DNA from: Albidovulum sediminicola
GTDB taxonomy: Bacteria > Pseudomonadota > Alphaproteobacteria > Rhodobacterales > Rhodobacteraceae
Assembly (NCBI RefSeq): GCF_025751575.1
Contig: NZ_JAOWLA010000015.1
Location: forward strand, 40,912 to 104,911
DNA length: 64,000 nt
Reading direction: 5' to 3'
This document shows, one piece after another, positions 9,252 through 17,001 of the stretch; position 1 is the stretch's first letter, and every line of letters begins with the position of its first letter. Both the position numbers and the translations under genes were made by a program. The notes under the pieces were generated by a model. That model had not been told where the DNA came from. It did no database searches and worked only from the letters and a program-made list of their open reading frames with translations.

Positions 9252-9364
9252 CGGCGCCTCCTGTCATTTGCGACGGGGTCGCGCGTCGTGGCCGCCATGT
9301 CAAGGCCCGGCGATCGGGGATGGCGGCCGGTGTTGAGCCCGCAGGCCGGCGCGATGCCGCGCAT

Positions 9365-9850
9365 TCAGGCCTTCTGGCGGATGATGTCGAGGATCAGCAC
9401 GTCCTGCGCCGGCGCCCCGATGATGTCGCGCGCCGCGTCCTTTAGCGCACGGCGCAGGTGCTCCAACATTCCGCTTTCGGTGAAGGAGCCGTCGAACCCA
9501 CCTGTGTTCGCATGGTCGAACAGGACCCGCAGGAACGTATCGCGCAGTTTCGGTTCGCGGGCGTAGATCGCCTGGGCCTGTCCGGCTTCCGCCTCGATAC
9601 TCAGGCTCAAGATGACGAGCGACCGAATGTCCCCGCCTTCCATGACCGGCACCACGAACTGGTTGTTCAGCTTCACGTACTCGACTTCGCTGGGCGCGTC
9701 CGGCGCCGCCGCATGGGCCTCCGCCTCGGGGGGCGGGCCACAGGAGGCCTCATCCGCCTCCGCCCCCGGGGCGGGGCGAAGGGCCCAGCCCGCGCCCACG
9801 CCCCCCCCAAGGCCAAGCAGAACCAGAAGCAGCGGAAGAAGCTTGCCCAT
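9365..9850 (-). CDS. fliL: Flagellar basal-body associated protein FliL
   Basis: A 161-residue inner-membrane protein with one N-terminal transmembrane segment (MGKLLPLLLVLLGLGGGVGA), a Pro/Ala-rich linker and a periplasmic FliL domain (VKLNNQFVVPVMEGGDIRSL onward). FliL surrounds the stator and supports torque and swarming. It is the last gene of a run on the minus strand, eight bases after flgH. Confidence 0.88.
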   Translation of the reverse strand: MGKLLPLLLVLLGLGGGVGAGWALRPAPGAEADEASCGPPPEAEAHAAAPDAPSEVEYVKLNNQFVVPVMEGGDIRSLVILSLSIEAEAGQAQAIYAREPKLRDTFLRVLFDHANTGGFDGSFTESGMLEHLRRALKDAARDIIGAPAQDVLILDIIRQKA

Positions 9851-9858
9851 CGCTGGCC

Positions 9859-10569
9859 TCAGAACGGAAGGATGATGTCGGTGATCTGCTGGCCGATCCG
9901 CGGCTGCTGAACATCCGTGATCTGGCCCCGCCCGCCGTAAGAGATGCGCGCGCCCGCGATCTTGTCATAGGTGATCTCGTTCTGTCGGGAAATGTCCTCG
10001 GGCCGGACGAAGCCGCTGACTAGGAGTTCGCGCAGTTCGAAATTCACACGCACCTCTTGCGATCCGTCGATCCGCAGGACGCCGTTGGCCGTGGCCTCGA
10101 TCACCGTCGCGGCAACGCGCAGCGTCATCTTCTCCTTGCGGGAGACCGAACCGTCGCCGCTGTAGGACGACCGCGACTTGGCGGAGGCCGCGTCGGCCAT
10201 GCTGGCGCCATCGGGCAGCGCCCGGTCCACAATTTGTGGGAGCCCTAGGAGCGAGGGCACGCCCAGGCTTTCGGCCCCGGCCCGCGACCGGGCCGAACTG
10301 TTGGAGATCTCTGCCCGGTCGTCGATCTCAATCACCACGGTGAGGATATCGCCGCGCTGCACCGCGCGCCTGTCGCCCAGAAGCGATCCGCGCCCCTTTG
10401 ACCAGAGCGATGCCTGGGTCGGTTGCGCATAGGGCAGGGCCGTCCCGGCCATGGCGGTGAATTCCTCCCCGCGGTCAGAGGCCTTGAAGGCCGGCGCCCG
10501 TCCGACGTTTTCAAGCCGCCCGCAGGCCGTGGTTGCGATGAGAATAAGCAGAAGTGCCCGGCTGCGCAT
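9859..10569 (-). CDS. flgH: Flagellar L-ring protein FlgH
   Basis: A 236-residue outer-membrane lipoprotein forming the L-ring bushing of the rod. The signal ends in IATTAC (lipobox Cys16). Family blocks SLLGDRRAVQRGDILTVVIE, NGVLRIDGSQEVRVN and LVSGFVRPEDISRQNEI are clear. It follows flgA after nine bases in a flagellar operon. Confidence 0.95.
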   Translation of the reverse strand: MRSRALLLILIATTACGRLENVGRAPAFKASDRGEEFTAMAGTALPYAQPTQASLWSKGRGSLLGDRRAVQRGDILTVVIEIDDRAEISNSSARSRAGAESLGVPSLLGLPQIVDRALPDGASMADAASAKSRSSYSGDGSVSRKEKMTLRVAATVIEATANGVLRIDGSQEVRVNFELRELLVSGFVRPEDISRQNEITYDKIAGARISYGGRGQITDVQQPRIGQQITDIILPF

Positions 10570-10578
10570 CCAGCCCCC

Positions 10579-10998
10579 CTATTCAGATGTTGATACCTGT
10601 ATCGACCCGTCGCCCATTACGCGGCCCGTCACCGTCGTCCGGGTGCCAGAGGCCAGCACACGGATGCTGTCGCCCGCCGCGGCCCGGTCGAGCGCGCGCC
10701 CGTCCGCGACAATGGTCAGCCCGCCGCGCCGGTAAAGCAGGCGCACCGTCTGATTGCGCTCCACCAAGGCGGGCGGCACCAGATTGGCGCGCAGGATGGG
10801 TCGTCCCTGGAAGATCGTGACGCGGGCTTCAAGCCCCAAGGCCGTTTCGAGGCTTGCCCCGCCCGGAACCTCGTCCGGGCTGGCGGCGAGATCCGCCTGG
10901 GACAGGATCGTGCGGGCCGGGATGGTCCGGGCCGCGATCGCGGTTTCCGCAATCGCTGGCGACGCGGCCAGGGCCAGGGCGAGCGGAATCCACCGCAT
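10579..10998 (-). CDS. flgA: Flagellar P-ring assembly chaperone FlgA
   Basis: A 139-residue periplasmic chaperone for FlgI. The signal peptide is MRWIPLALALAASPAIAE, followed by a SAF-like domain (IPARTILSQADL; FQGRPILRANLV) and a C-terminal VTGRVMGDGSIQV. The start overlaps the flgG stop by one base (TGATG), so translation is coupled. It is shorter than E. coli FlgA, as is usual in alphaproteobacteria. Confidence 0.9.
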   Translation of the reverse strand: MRWIPLALALAASPAIAETAIAARTIPARTILSQADLAASPDEVPGGASLETALGLEARVTIFQGRPILRANLVPPALVERNQTVRLLYRRGGLTIVADGRALDRAAAGDSIRVLASGTRTTVTGRVMGDGSIQVSTSE

Positions 10999-11783
10999 CA
11001 GCGCACCTGCGTGGTCGCGCCCAGCATCTGGTCCGCTGCGGAAATCACCTTGGCATTCAGCTCGTACCCGCGCTGGGCCTTGATGAGTTCGGTGATCTCG
11101 CGCACCGGATCGACCGAACTGTCCTCAAGATATCCCTGGCGCAGGCCGCCCAGCCCGTTTTCGCCTGGCGCTGCGATGGTCGCGGGCCCGGAGGCCGTCG
11201 TTTCCAGGAAAAGGTTCGACCCCGTCGCCTCCAACCCCTTCTCGTTTGCAAAGCCAGCAAGCGTCAGCTGCCCGAGAAGCTCCGGTTCAACCCTGTCGTT
11301 GAAATAGGCATAGACCTCACCAGCGGGGTTGACGGAGATCGTCCGCGCCTCGTCCGGGATCGTGATGCCCGGTGCGACGGGGTAGCCATCCGAGGTGACG
11401 ACGAGCCCGTCGGCGGAGCGTTTCAGCGCGCCGTCACGGGTGTAGCCGGACAGGCCGGAGGGGAGCGTGACCTCAAAATAGCCCGAGCCGTCGATGGCGA
11501 GGTCGAGGTCGCCGCCCGTGCGCGCAAGCGACCCCTGCGCCACATCGACGGAGACCGCTGCGGGGCGGACGCCAAGTCCGATCTGCACCCCTGTCGGGAT
11601 GACCGTGCCGTCGTTGGCGTTGACCGTTCCGGGCCGGGTCAGCTGCTGGTAGTGCAGATCCGCGAACTCCGCACGGCGGGCGTTGTAGGCGGTCGTGGAC
11701 ATGTTCGCGAGGTTGTTCGAGATGACCTCCACCCGCAGCTGCTGGGCGCTCATCCCGGTCGCGGCGATATCAAGGGCGCGCAT
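10998..11783 (-). CDS. flgG: Flagellar distal rod protein FlgG
   Basis: A 261-residue rod protein. The N-terminal rod motif is LRVEVISNNLANMSTTAYNA, the central region contains GSGYFEVTLPSG, and the C-terminal heptad-type helix includes REITELIKAQRGYELNAKVI. Length and motifs match FlgG exactly. It sits between flgF and flgA. Confidence 0.96.
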   Translation of the reverse strand: MRALDIAATGMSAQQLRVEVISNNLANMSTTAYNARRAEFADLHYQQLTRPGTVNANDGTVIPTGVQIGLGVRPAAVSVDVAQGSLARTGGDLDLAIDGSGYFEVTLPSGLSGYTRDGALKRSADGLVVTSDGYPVAPGITIPDEARTISVNPAGEVYAYFNDRVEPELLGQLTLAGFANEKGLEATGSNLFLETTASGPATIAAPGENGLGGLRQGYLEDSSVDPVREITELIKAQRGYELNAKVISAADQMLGATTQVR

Positions 11784-11793
11784 GGTTCACCTC

Positions 11794-12510
11794 CTAGCGT
11801 CCAAGGGTTTCAATGACGGCGCGGATGCGGCCGTCTTCACGGTCAAGAAAGCCCTGGCCCATTTCGTAGGCGCGCTGCACCTCGATCATGCGGGCGATCT
11901 CCCGAACCGGTTCGACGTTCGAACCTTCGAGGAACCCCTGGTGGATCCGCGGTGCCTCAACGGGTTCCATCGGGCCGGTGACGGCAAAACGGGTGCCGCC
12001 GTCATGGATCAGAGATGCCATGTCCGCCGTTGCATAGAGGCCGATCTGGGCGACGGGCGTGCCGCCCACCGACAGGGTCCCGTCCCGGGCTATGGCGGGC
12101 TGGCCGGCGCCGGGCGGGATCGTGATTGTGGCGCCCCCTGCGTCGAGAAGCCGCGCGCCGTCTGCGGCGACCAGCTCCCCTTCTGGCGAGAGCGCGAAGC
12201 TGCCCGCGCGGCTCAGCCTTTCGCCCTCGGCGGTCGCCAGTAGAAAGAAGCCATCGCCCTCGATCGCGAGGTCGAGCGCGCCGCCGGTCGGCAGCAAGGG
12301 GCCACTGCGCAGGTCAGTCACGCGCGCGACCCCGTCGGCCATCGCAAGTGTCGGTTCATCCGCGCCCAGCCGGGCCAGGTGCTCGGCAAAGACGACGCCT
12401 TCCTTGCGAAAGCCGGTGGTGGAGACATTCGCGATATTGTTGGCGATGGCGCGCATTTCCTGCATCAAGCCCGCCTGCCGGTTCAGGGTCGTGTAGCCCG
12501 CGTTGTCCAT
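11794..12510 (-). CDS. flgF: Flagellar proximal rod protein FlgF
   Basis: A 238-residue rod protein of the FlgF/FlgG family. The N-terminal ANNIANVSTTGFRKE, the central IEGDGFFLLATAEG and the C-terminal REIARMIEVQRAYEMGQG are visible. It starts one base after the fliQ stop and precedes flgG. Confidence 0.94.
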   Translation of the reverse strand: MDNAGYTTLNRQAGLMQEMRAIANNIANVSTTGFRKEGVVFAEHLARLGADEPTLAMADGVARVTDLRSGPLLPTGGALDLAIEGDGFFLLATAEGERLSRAGSFALSPEGELVAADGARLLDAGGATITIPPGAGQPAIARDGTLSVGGTPVAQIGLYATADMASLIHDGGTRFAVTGPMEPVEAPRIHQGFLEGSNVEPVREIARMIEVQRAYEMGQGFLDREDGRIRAVIETLGR

Positions 12511-12511
12511 C

Positions 12512-12778
12512 TCAGGACCTCTCGATCAGGGGCAGCACGCCGGCGACGAAGAAATCGACGATGCTGTGGGACATGAAGGTCATGGCAACCCAGAACACCG
12601 CCAGCATCGCGCCGAGCTTCGGCACGAAGGTCAGCGTGGTTTCCTGAACGGCCGTCAGTGCCTGCAGGAGGCCGATGGCCACCCCGACCACAAGCGCCAC
12701 CGCCAGGAGCGGCGCCGAGGTCGCGGTGGCGACCCACAGGCATTGGCGCAGGATGTCGAAGAACTGGGACTCGCTCAT
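12512..12778 (-). CDS. fliQ: Flagellar export apparatus protein FliQ
   Basis: An 88-residue inner-membrane protein with two transmembrane helices (residues about 17-37 and 54-74). It is part of the FliPQR export gate of the flagellar type III system. The family motif VGLLQA appears here as IGLLQALTAVQETTL. It lies between fliE and flgF with one-base gaps on both sides. Confidence 0.95.
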   Translation of the reverse strand: MSESQFFDILRQCLWVATATSAPLLAVALVVGVAIGLLQALTAVQETTLTFVPKLGAMLAVFWVAMTFMSHSIVDFFVAGVLPLIERS

Positions 12779-12779
12779 G

Positions 12780-13073
12780 CTACACCGGCATCCGGAGGAT
12801 TTCCTGATAGGCCTCGACGACCTTGTTTCGCAGCGTCACCGCGGTCTCGACGGCGAGCTCCGTCTGCGCCAGGGCCTCGACCAGGGCATGGGGATCGGCG
12901 CCGCCCGTCATCGCCTGCATCGCGGTGGCCTCCTGTGCGGCAAGCGTGTCGGCGAAGCTGCCGAGCGCGCGGGCCATTGGCGACGGGCTGCCCTCGGCCG
13001 CGCTGGCGGCGGGCTGGGTCGCGGTCTTGCTGGCCGTGTAGGCCCGAAGAGCGGAAAAGCTTGCGTTGATCAT
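12780..13073 (-). CDS. fliE: Flagellar hook-basal body protein FliE
   Basis: A 97-residue protein linking the MS ring (FliF) to the rod. The C-terminal half, ALAQTELAVETAVTLRNKVV followed by EAYQEILRMPV, is the diagnostic FliE sequence. It sits between flgC and fliQ. Confidence 0.94.
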   Translation of the reverse strand: MINASFSALRAYTASKTATQPAASAAEGSPSPMARALGSFADTLAAQEATAMQAMTGGADPHALVEALAQTELAVETAVTLRNKVVEAYQEILRMPV

Positions 13074-13081
13074 GTCAGCTC

Positions 13082-13468
13082 CTATCGCTTGAGCAGTTCG
13101 ATCAGGTCGCGCGCCATCTGCCGCGACTGGTCGAACATGCGCAGGTTGGCCTCGTAACTGCGCTGTGCCTCGCGCGCGTCGGCCAGTTCGATCACGATGT
13201 TGACATTCGACCCGTCGTAGTAGCCGGTCGCGTCCGCCATCGGGTGGCCCGGTGCGAAGATGCGGGGCAATTCGCCCGGGTCGAGGCGTTCCGGCCCCAG
13301 ACGGACGGATGCGCCCCCATCCAGTGCCGCAGGCTCGAACGTGGTCAGCTTGCGCCGGTATCCGGGCGTATCGACGTTGGCGATGTTTTCGGACAGGTGG
13401 CGCAGGCGCATGGCCTGCGCGCGCAACCCGTCCGCCGAAATGGCGAAACCCTGCAAAAGGTCAGACAT
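13082..13468 (-). CDS. flgC: Flagellar rod protein FlgC
   Basis: A 128-residue proximal rod protein. The N-terminal LRHLSENIANVDTPGYRRK and the central GYYDGSNVNIVIE are present, and the C-terminal helix includes RSYEANLRMFDQSRQMARD. It lies between flgB and fliE. Confidence 0.95.
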   Translation of the reverse strand: MSDLLQGFAISADGLRAQAMRLRHLSENIANVDTPGYRRKLTTFEPAALDGGASVRLGPERLDPGELPRIFAPGHPMADATGYYDGSNVNIVIELADAREAQRSYEANLRMFDQSRQMARDLIELLKR

Positions 13469-13479
13469 CGATGTCCCCC

Positions 13480-13869
13480 TCAGGCGCGGCCAAGGCTGGT
13501 GCGCAGCACGCCCAGCGAAGTCCGGTAGACCGACAGCGCGAGATCGTGGTCCTGGCGGATGGCGGCAGCGCGAACCATCTCATCCTCGAGTGAGACATCG
13601 TTGCCGTTGGGCGACATGCTGCCCCCCCCGGCGACCGGCTGGGGTTCCGTCAGGCCGAAGCTTGCGAACTGCCCGATGTGGCCCGGGCGGCTGGCCCGCA
13701 TGGCCCCATCGCCCCCCCTGGCAAAGAGGGTGGAAAAATCCTCCAGGTCGCGGCCGCGATAGCCGGGCGTGTCGGCGTTGGCGATGTTCTGGGCCACAAG
13801 CGCCTGCCGGATGGCCGTGTGGCGGGCCAGTGCCGATGCGATTGTCAGGATCTGGGGTTGTTGGACCAT
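13480..13869 (-). CDS. flgB: Flagellar rod protein FlgB
   Basis: A 129-residue proximal rod protein with LVAQNIANADTPGYRGRDLE near residue 25 and a C-terminal helix (VRAAAIRQDHDLALSVYRTS). It heads the nine-gene minus-strand run flgB-flgC-fliE-fliQ-flgF-flgG-flgA-flgH-fliL and is divergent from fliI across 82 bases that must hold both promoters. No confident sigma-28 or sigma-54 element was recognised there. Confidence 0.94.
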   Translation of the reverse strand: MVQQPQILTIASALARHTAIRQALVAQNIANADTPGYRGRDLEDFSTLFARGGDGAMRASRPGHIGQFASFGLTEPQPVAGGGSMSPNGNDVSLEDEMVRAAAIRQDHDLALSVYRTSLGVLRTSLGRA

Positions 13870-13951
13870 CGGGGCTTCTCCTCCGCGCTTTCAATCAAGC
13901 CTTAACCCCGATTCCTTTAGAAACGGTAAGGGAGAACCAAGGGAGAACGGA

Positions 13952-15274
13952 ATGTCTCTTGCCGGGCTGGAGTCTTTGTGCGCCGAAATAGCGACCTGCG
14001 CCCCCATGCGGATCATCGGGCGGATCACCGCGATCGAACAGGGAATCATCCGCGTCTTTGCCGGCGAGGGGCAGCTGGCGATCGGGGATCGCGTCCGGCT
14101 GCTTTCGGCCGGGGGAACCGGCGGTGAGGTCATCGGGTTGAACGCGCAGGGGGCCGCCGTGCTGGCCGAGGGTCCGATCGGCGGCGCGCGGATCGGTGAC
14201 GCGGTCGAGTGCCAGGGGCCGTCGGCGCTGCGGCCCGGCGCGGATTGGCTGGGGCGCATCATCGATCCGCTGGGCCGGCCCCTGGACGGGCGGCGGATCT
14301 ATCCCGGGCCTCTGCCGCAAGACCTGTGCCCGCCGCCGCCCGACCCGGTCCGAAGGCGCCGCCTGGGCGCACGTCTGGCCACCGGCTCGGCTGCTTTCGA
14401 CACGGTCCTGCCGATCGTGCGGGGGCAGCGGATCGGGCTTTTCGCGGGCTCTGGCGTGGGCAAGTCCTCCCTCCTGGGGATGCTTGCGCGGGGGCTTGAG
14501 GCCGATGTCGTCATCCTCGCGCTTGTGGGCGAGCGCGGGCGTGAACTGCGCGAGTTCGCCGAAGAGGTCATTGGCGCAAAGGCCATGGCACGCACGGTCA
14601 TCGTAGCCGCGACCTCGGACCAATCGCCCCTGATGCGCCGCCGCTGCGCCTGGTCCGCGATGGCGGTCGCGGAGTATTTTCGTGAGCAGGGGCAGCATGT
14701 GCTTCTTCTGGCCGATTCGGTCACGCGCTTTGCCGATGCGCACCGCGAGGTCGCGCTCGCCGCGGGCGAGGCGCCGAGCTTTCGCGGCTATCCGCCCTCG
14801 CTCGCCCAGACCGTCATGGCGCTGGCGGAGCGTGCGGGTCCCGGTACGGAAGGTCAGGGCGACATCACCGCCGTTTTCACCGTTCTCGTCGCCGGGTCCG
14901 ATATGGAGGAACCTGTCTCAGACCTGCTCCGCGGGGTGCTCGACGGGCATGTGGTCCTTGATCGCGCGATTGCCGAACGCGGTCGGTTTCCGGCGATCGA
15001 TCTGCTTCGGTCCGTCTCGCGCTCTCTGCCAAGGGCGGCGACGGCCGAGGAAAACACGCAGATCAGGTGCGTCAGGCGCTTGCTTGGGGCCTATGCCAGG
15101 ACCGAGCTGATGATCCAGTCCGGCCTTTACCTTCCGGGTTCGGATGCTGAGGTCGATGCGGCCGTCCGGGTCTGGCCTGCGCTGGACGCCTTCCTTGCGG
15201 AACCCGCGCCCGGCGGCGTCGAGGCAAGCTTCGACCGGCTTTCGGGCATCCTGGCCTCCGCCGAGACCACCTGA
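13952..15274 (+). CDS. fliI: Flagellar export ATPase FliI
   Basis: A 440-residue cytosolic ATPase energising flagellar type III export. The Walker A motif GLFAGSGVGKSSL has Lys171, and an F1-beta-like catalytic GERGRELREF and LLADSVTRFADAHREVALAAGE are present. GGGAGA six bases upstream fixes ATG 13952; earlier in-frame starts run into flgB on the other strand. It is the only gene on its strand here, facing the DUF1217 gene. A 21-base tandem repeat spans its stop codon. Confidence 0.95.
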   Translation: MSLAGLESLCAEIATCAPMRIIGRITAIEQGIIRVFAGEGQLAIGDRVRLLSAGGTGGEVIGLNAQGAAVLAEGPIGGARIGDAVECQGPSALRPGADWLGRIIDPLGRPLDGRRIYPGPLPQDLCPPPPDPVRRRRLGARLATGSAAFDTVLPIVRGQRIGLFAGSGVGKSSLLGMLARGLEADVVILALVGERGRELREFAEEVIGAKAMARTVIVAATSDQSPLMRRRCAWSAMAVAEYFREQGQHVLLLADSVTRFADAHREVALAAGEAPSFRGYPPSLAQTVMALAERAGPGTEGQGDITAVFTVLVAGSDMEEPVSDLLRGVLDGHVVLDRAIAERGRFPAIDLLRSVSRSLPRAATAEENTQIRCVRRLLGAYARTELMIQSGLYLPGSDAEVDAAVRVWPALDAFLAEPAPGGVEASFDRLSGILASAETT

Positions 15275-15306
15275 GCCGCCCCCGCGACCACCTGAGCCGC
15301 CCCCGC
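15265..15306. repeat. Two-copy 21-base tandem repeat over the fliI stop
   Basis: The unit GACCACCTGAGCCGCCCCCGC occurs at 15265-15285 and again at 15286-15306 with no change. The first copy contains the last sense codons and TGA stop of fliI; the second lies wholly in the gap before the DUF1217 gene. Two perfect copies point to a recent slippage or duplication. Confidence 0.9.
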
Positions 15307-15321
15307 GACGGGTCCCGCGGC

Positions 15322-15335
15322 TTGAGGGGCCTCAA
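15322..15335. terminator. Weak bidirectional hairpin between fliI and the DUF1217 gene
   Basis: TTGAG-GGGC-CTCAA forms a short five-pair hairpin in the gap between two convergent genes. It has no long T tract on either side, so it is at best a weak terminator. Confidence 0.3.
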
Positions 15336-15350
15336 TTGCGTTCGGATGGC

Positions 15351-16166
15351 TTAGAAGCGCCGTGACAGCCGGTTGCTTGCGGCGGCTTGGCTCAGTAGCG
15401 TCAGTGCCGTCGTGCCAGAAGAGGCGCTCGGCGCGGCATCGCTTCGCAGAAAATAGGAGCGAGTGAGTTTCTCAAGCTTGGCGGGGTTCGAAAGGGCGGA
15501 CACTTCGCTTTCGCCCACCGTGCTGCGTAGCCGGCCGCGCAGCGTTTCCACCTGCTTGTCGAGGTCGATCGAAGCGAAACTCGAGGGCAGGGCTAGGGCC
15601 GCCTGAATGAAGGCGCGCAGCGGCGCGGACCCCAGAACGGCGTACCACCGCCCGTCATCGGTGCCGGCTTGATCTGCGATCCGCGCGATTTCTGAGCGTG
15701 CGTTCAGGGCGATGCGCATATCCTCGTCTACCGTGCCGACGGCCTGTTCGAACCGTTCCTGCCGCCACTGGTTCACGATTCTTTCAACGCGGGCGGACAG
15801 GGTGGTGCGCGGACCGCCCGGCTCCGCGAAACCGAAGGCGCCGGCGAATTCTCGATACCGCTTGTCGGCAAGCTTGTTGGCGAGCGCGCCGCTGTCCCCA
15901 CTTCGGCTTTCGAGCACCTTGCGAACGAAAGCGCGGTTGGCCAGATCGCCGCCAAGGCCGAAGGCGTCGAGGGCAAAGGACAGGAGCCGGCGGTCGGCGA
16001 CCAATTCCCCCGCGGTGCGGACCTTGCCGATATTCGCGCGGAAATAAGCCTCTTCGCGCTGGAGCGTCTTGTCGTCCGAAAAGGCGCTCTGCTGCCGCTC
16101 CAGCGTCCGGTTGAGAAACCGCCAACCAACGAGGCCACCCGCCGGTATGATCGGGCTGAAACTCAT
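15351..16166 (-). CDS. DUF1217 flagellar-associated protein
   Basis: A 271-residue soluble protein. The blocks LQREEAYFRANIGKVRTAGE, LLSFALDAFGLGGDLANRAF and KYREFAGAFGF are the DUF1217 pattern found only in flagellar loci of alphaproteobacteria. Its role is not defined, though it is often assumed to be linked to hook or filament assembly. ATG 16166 overlaps the flbT stop by four bases, making flaF-flbT-DUF1217 a coupled unit downstream of fliC. Confidence 0.85.
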   Translation of the reverse strand: MSFSPIIPAGGLVGWRFLNRTLERQQSAFSDDKTLQREEAYFRANIGKVRTAGELVADRRLLSFALDAFGLGGDLANRAFVRKVLESRSGDSGALANKLADKRYREFAGAFGFAEPGGPRTTLSARVERIVNQWRQERFEQAVGTVDEDMRIALNARSEIARIADQAGTDDGRWYAVLGSAPLRAFIQAALALPSSFASIDLDKQVETLRGRLRSTVGESEVSALSNPAKLEKLTRSYFLRSDAAPSASSGTTALTLLSQAAASNRLSRRF

Positions 16167-16567
16167 GTGGTGTGTGTTGCCAGCAGCCGTGCTTCGCGTG
16201 GCAGAAGCATGCGAAGGGCCTTGAGCGCGGCGTAGAATTGGCCCGAGATCGCCGCCTCGGTCGCCGTCGAAAGCTGGATGCGGCTGTCTTCGTCGCGGAG
16301 CGCCTGGCTGAGCTGTTCGATGCCGCGCAGGATCTGCTGGCGCGCCTGCACCGGGTCCGCATCGCCCGAAAGCACGAGTTGCGCGATGTAGCACGCCCGC
16401 CGGACGGGGGTATTCGCCTCTTCGGGATGGATTGCGTCGCGCAGGCGCAGGATGTTCGCGTTGGGCGACAGGATCGCGAGCCGGGACCGGCGGTCGCCGT
16501 TCTCGATCACCGCGCCGTTGATCAGGAGCCGTTCATGCGGGGCGAGTTTCAGGACAAGTCCGCTCAC
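16163..16567 (-). CDS. flbT: Flagellin biosynthesis repressor FlbT
   Basis: A 134-residue post-transcriptional regulator of flagellin. In Caulobacter FlbT binds the fljK mRNA leader and opposes FlaF. Family blocks LKLAPHERLLINGAVIENGD and ARRACYIAQ-like VRRACYIAQLVLSGD are visible. It overlaps flaF and the DUF1217 gene by four bases each. Confidence 0.93.
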   Translation of the reverse strand: MSGLVLKLAPHERLLINGAVIENGDRRSRLAILSPNANILRLRDAIHPEEANTPVRRACYIAQLVLSGDADPVQARQQILRGIEQLSQALRDEDSRIQLSTATEAAISGQFYAALKALRMLLPREARLLATHTT

Positions 16568-16926
16568 GCCTTCGCCTCCTCACCGGCCAGGCCGCGCATG
16601 ACGGCTGTGTTGATCGCGATCAGCGCGCCCGCGTCCGCTTCGCCAGCCAGCACCTTGCGCGAATGATGGGCGGTGAACTCGGACAGGTAGAAAAGCCGCG
16701 CGCGCAACTCCTGCGGCAGGCCATTGCCGGGCTCGGCCACATCGGCGGCCAACGTCGTCCAGAGCCGCCTGTTGTCGTGCAGCGCCCGGACCAGTGCGGC
16801 AAACCCATCCGCATGCGTGAGCGCATGGGTCGTGCGGGCAAGCAAGGCGTATTCCGTCGCGCGTGGGGTTCGCACGGATGCGGCGGTGGCTGCATAGGAA
16901 TCCTGGGCAAGAAGATGTGCGTTCAC
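16564..16926 (-). CDS. flaF: Flagellar biosynthesis regulator FlaF
   Basis: A 120-residue protein required for flagellin translation or secretion in alphaproteobacteria. The blocks SYAATAASVRTPRATEYAL, LVRALHDNRRLWTTLAADV and LRARLFYLSEFTAHHSRKVL match the family. It follows fliC after a strong hairpin and is coupled to flbT. Confidence 0.93.
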   Translation of the reverse strand: MNAHLLAQDSYAATAASVRTPRATEYALLARTTHALTHADGFAALVRALHDNRRLWTTLAADVAEPGNGLPQELRARLFYLSEFTAHHSRKVLAGEADAGALIAINTAVMRGLAGEEAKA

Positions 16927-16965
16927 GGTGCCCCCGAAGAAGTTTGAATGCCGTTACAGGAAGGG

Positions 16966-16996
16966 CGCGCGTGGCGGCGCGGTGCCGCCACGCGCG
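16966..16996 (-). terminator. Strong hairpin after fliC
   Basis: A perfect 13-pair inverted repeat (CGCGCGTGGCGGC / GCCGCCACGCGCG) with a five-base loop lies six bases past the fliC stop and about 40 bases before flaF. The T tract on the minus strand is weak (CCCTTCCTGT). It may act as a partial terminator or as a 3-prime stabiliser that raises flagellin mRNA relative to flaF-flbT. Confidence 0.6.
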
Positions 16997-17001
16997 GGCG
17001 A

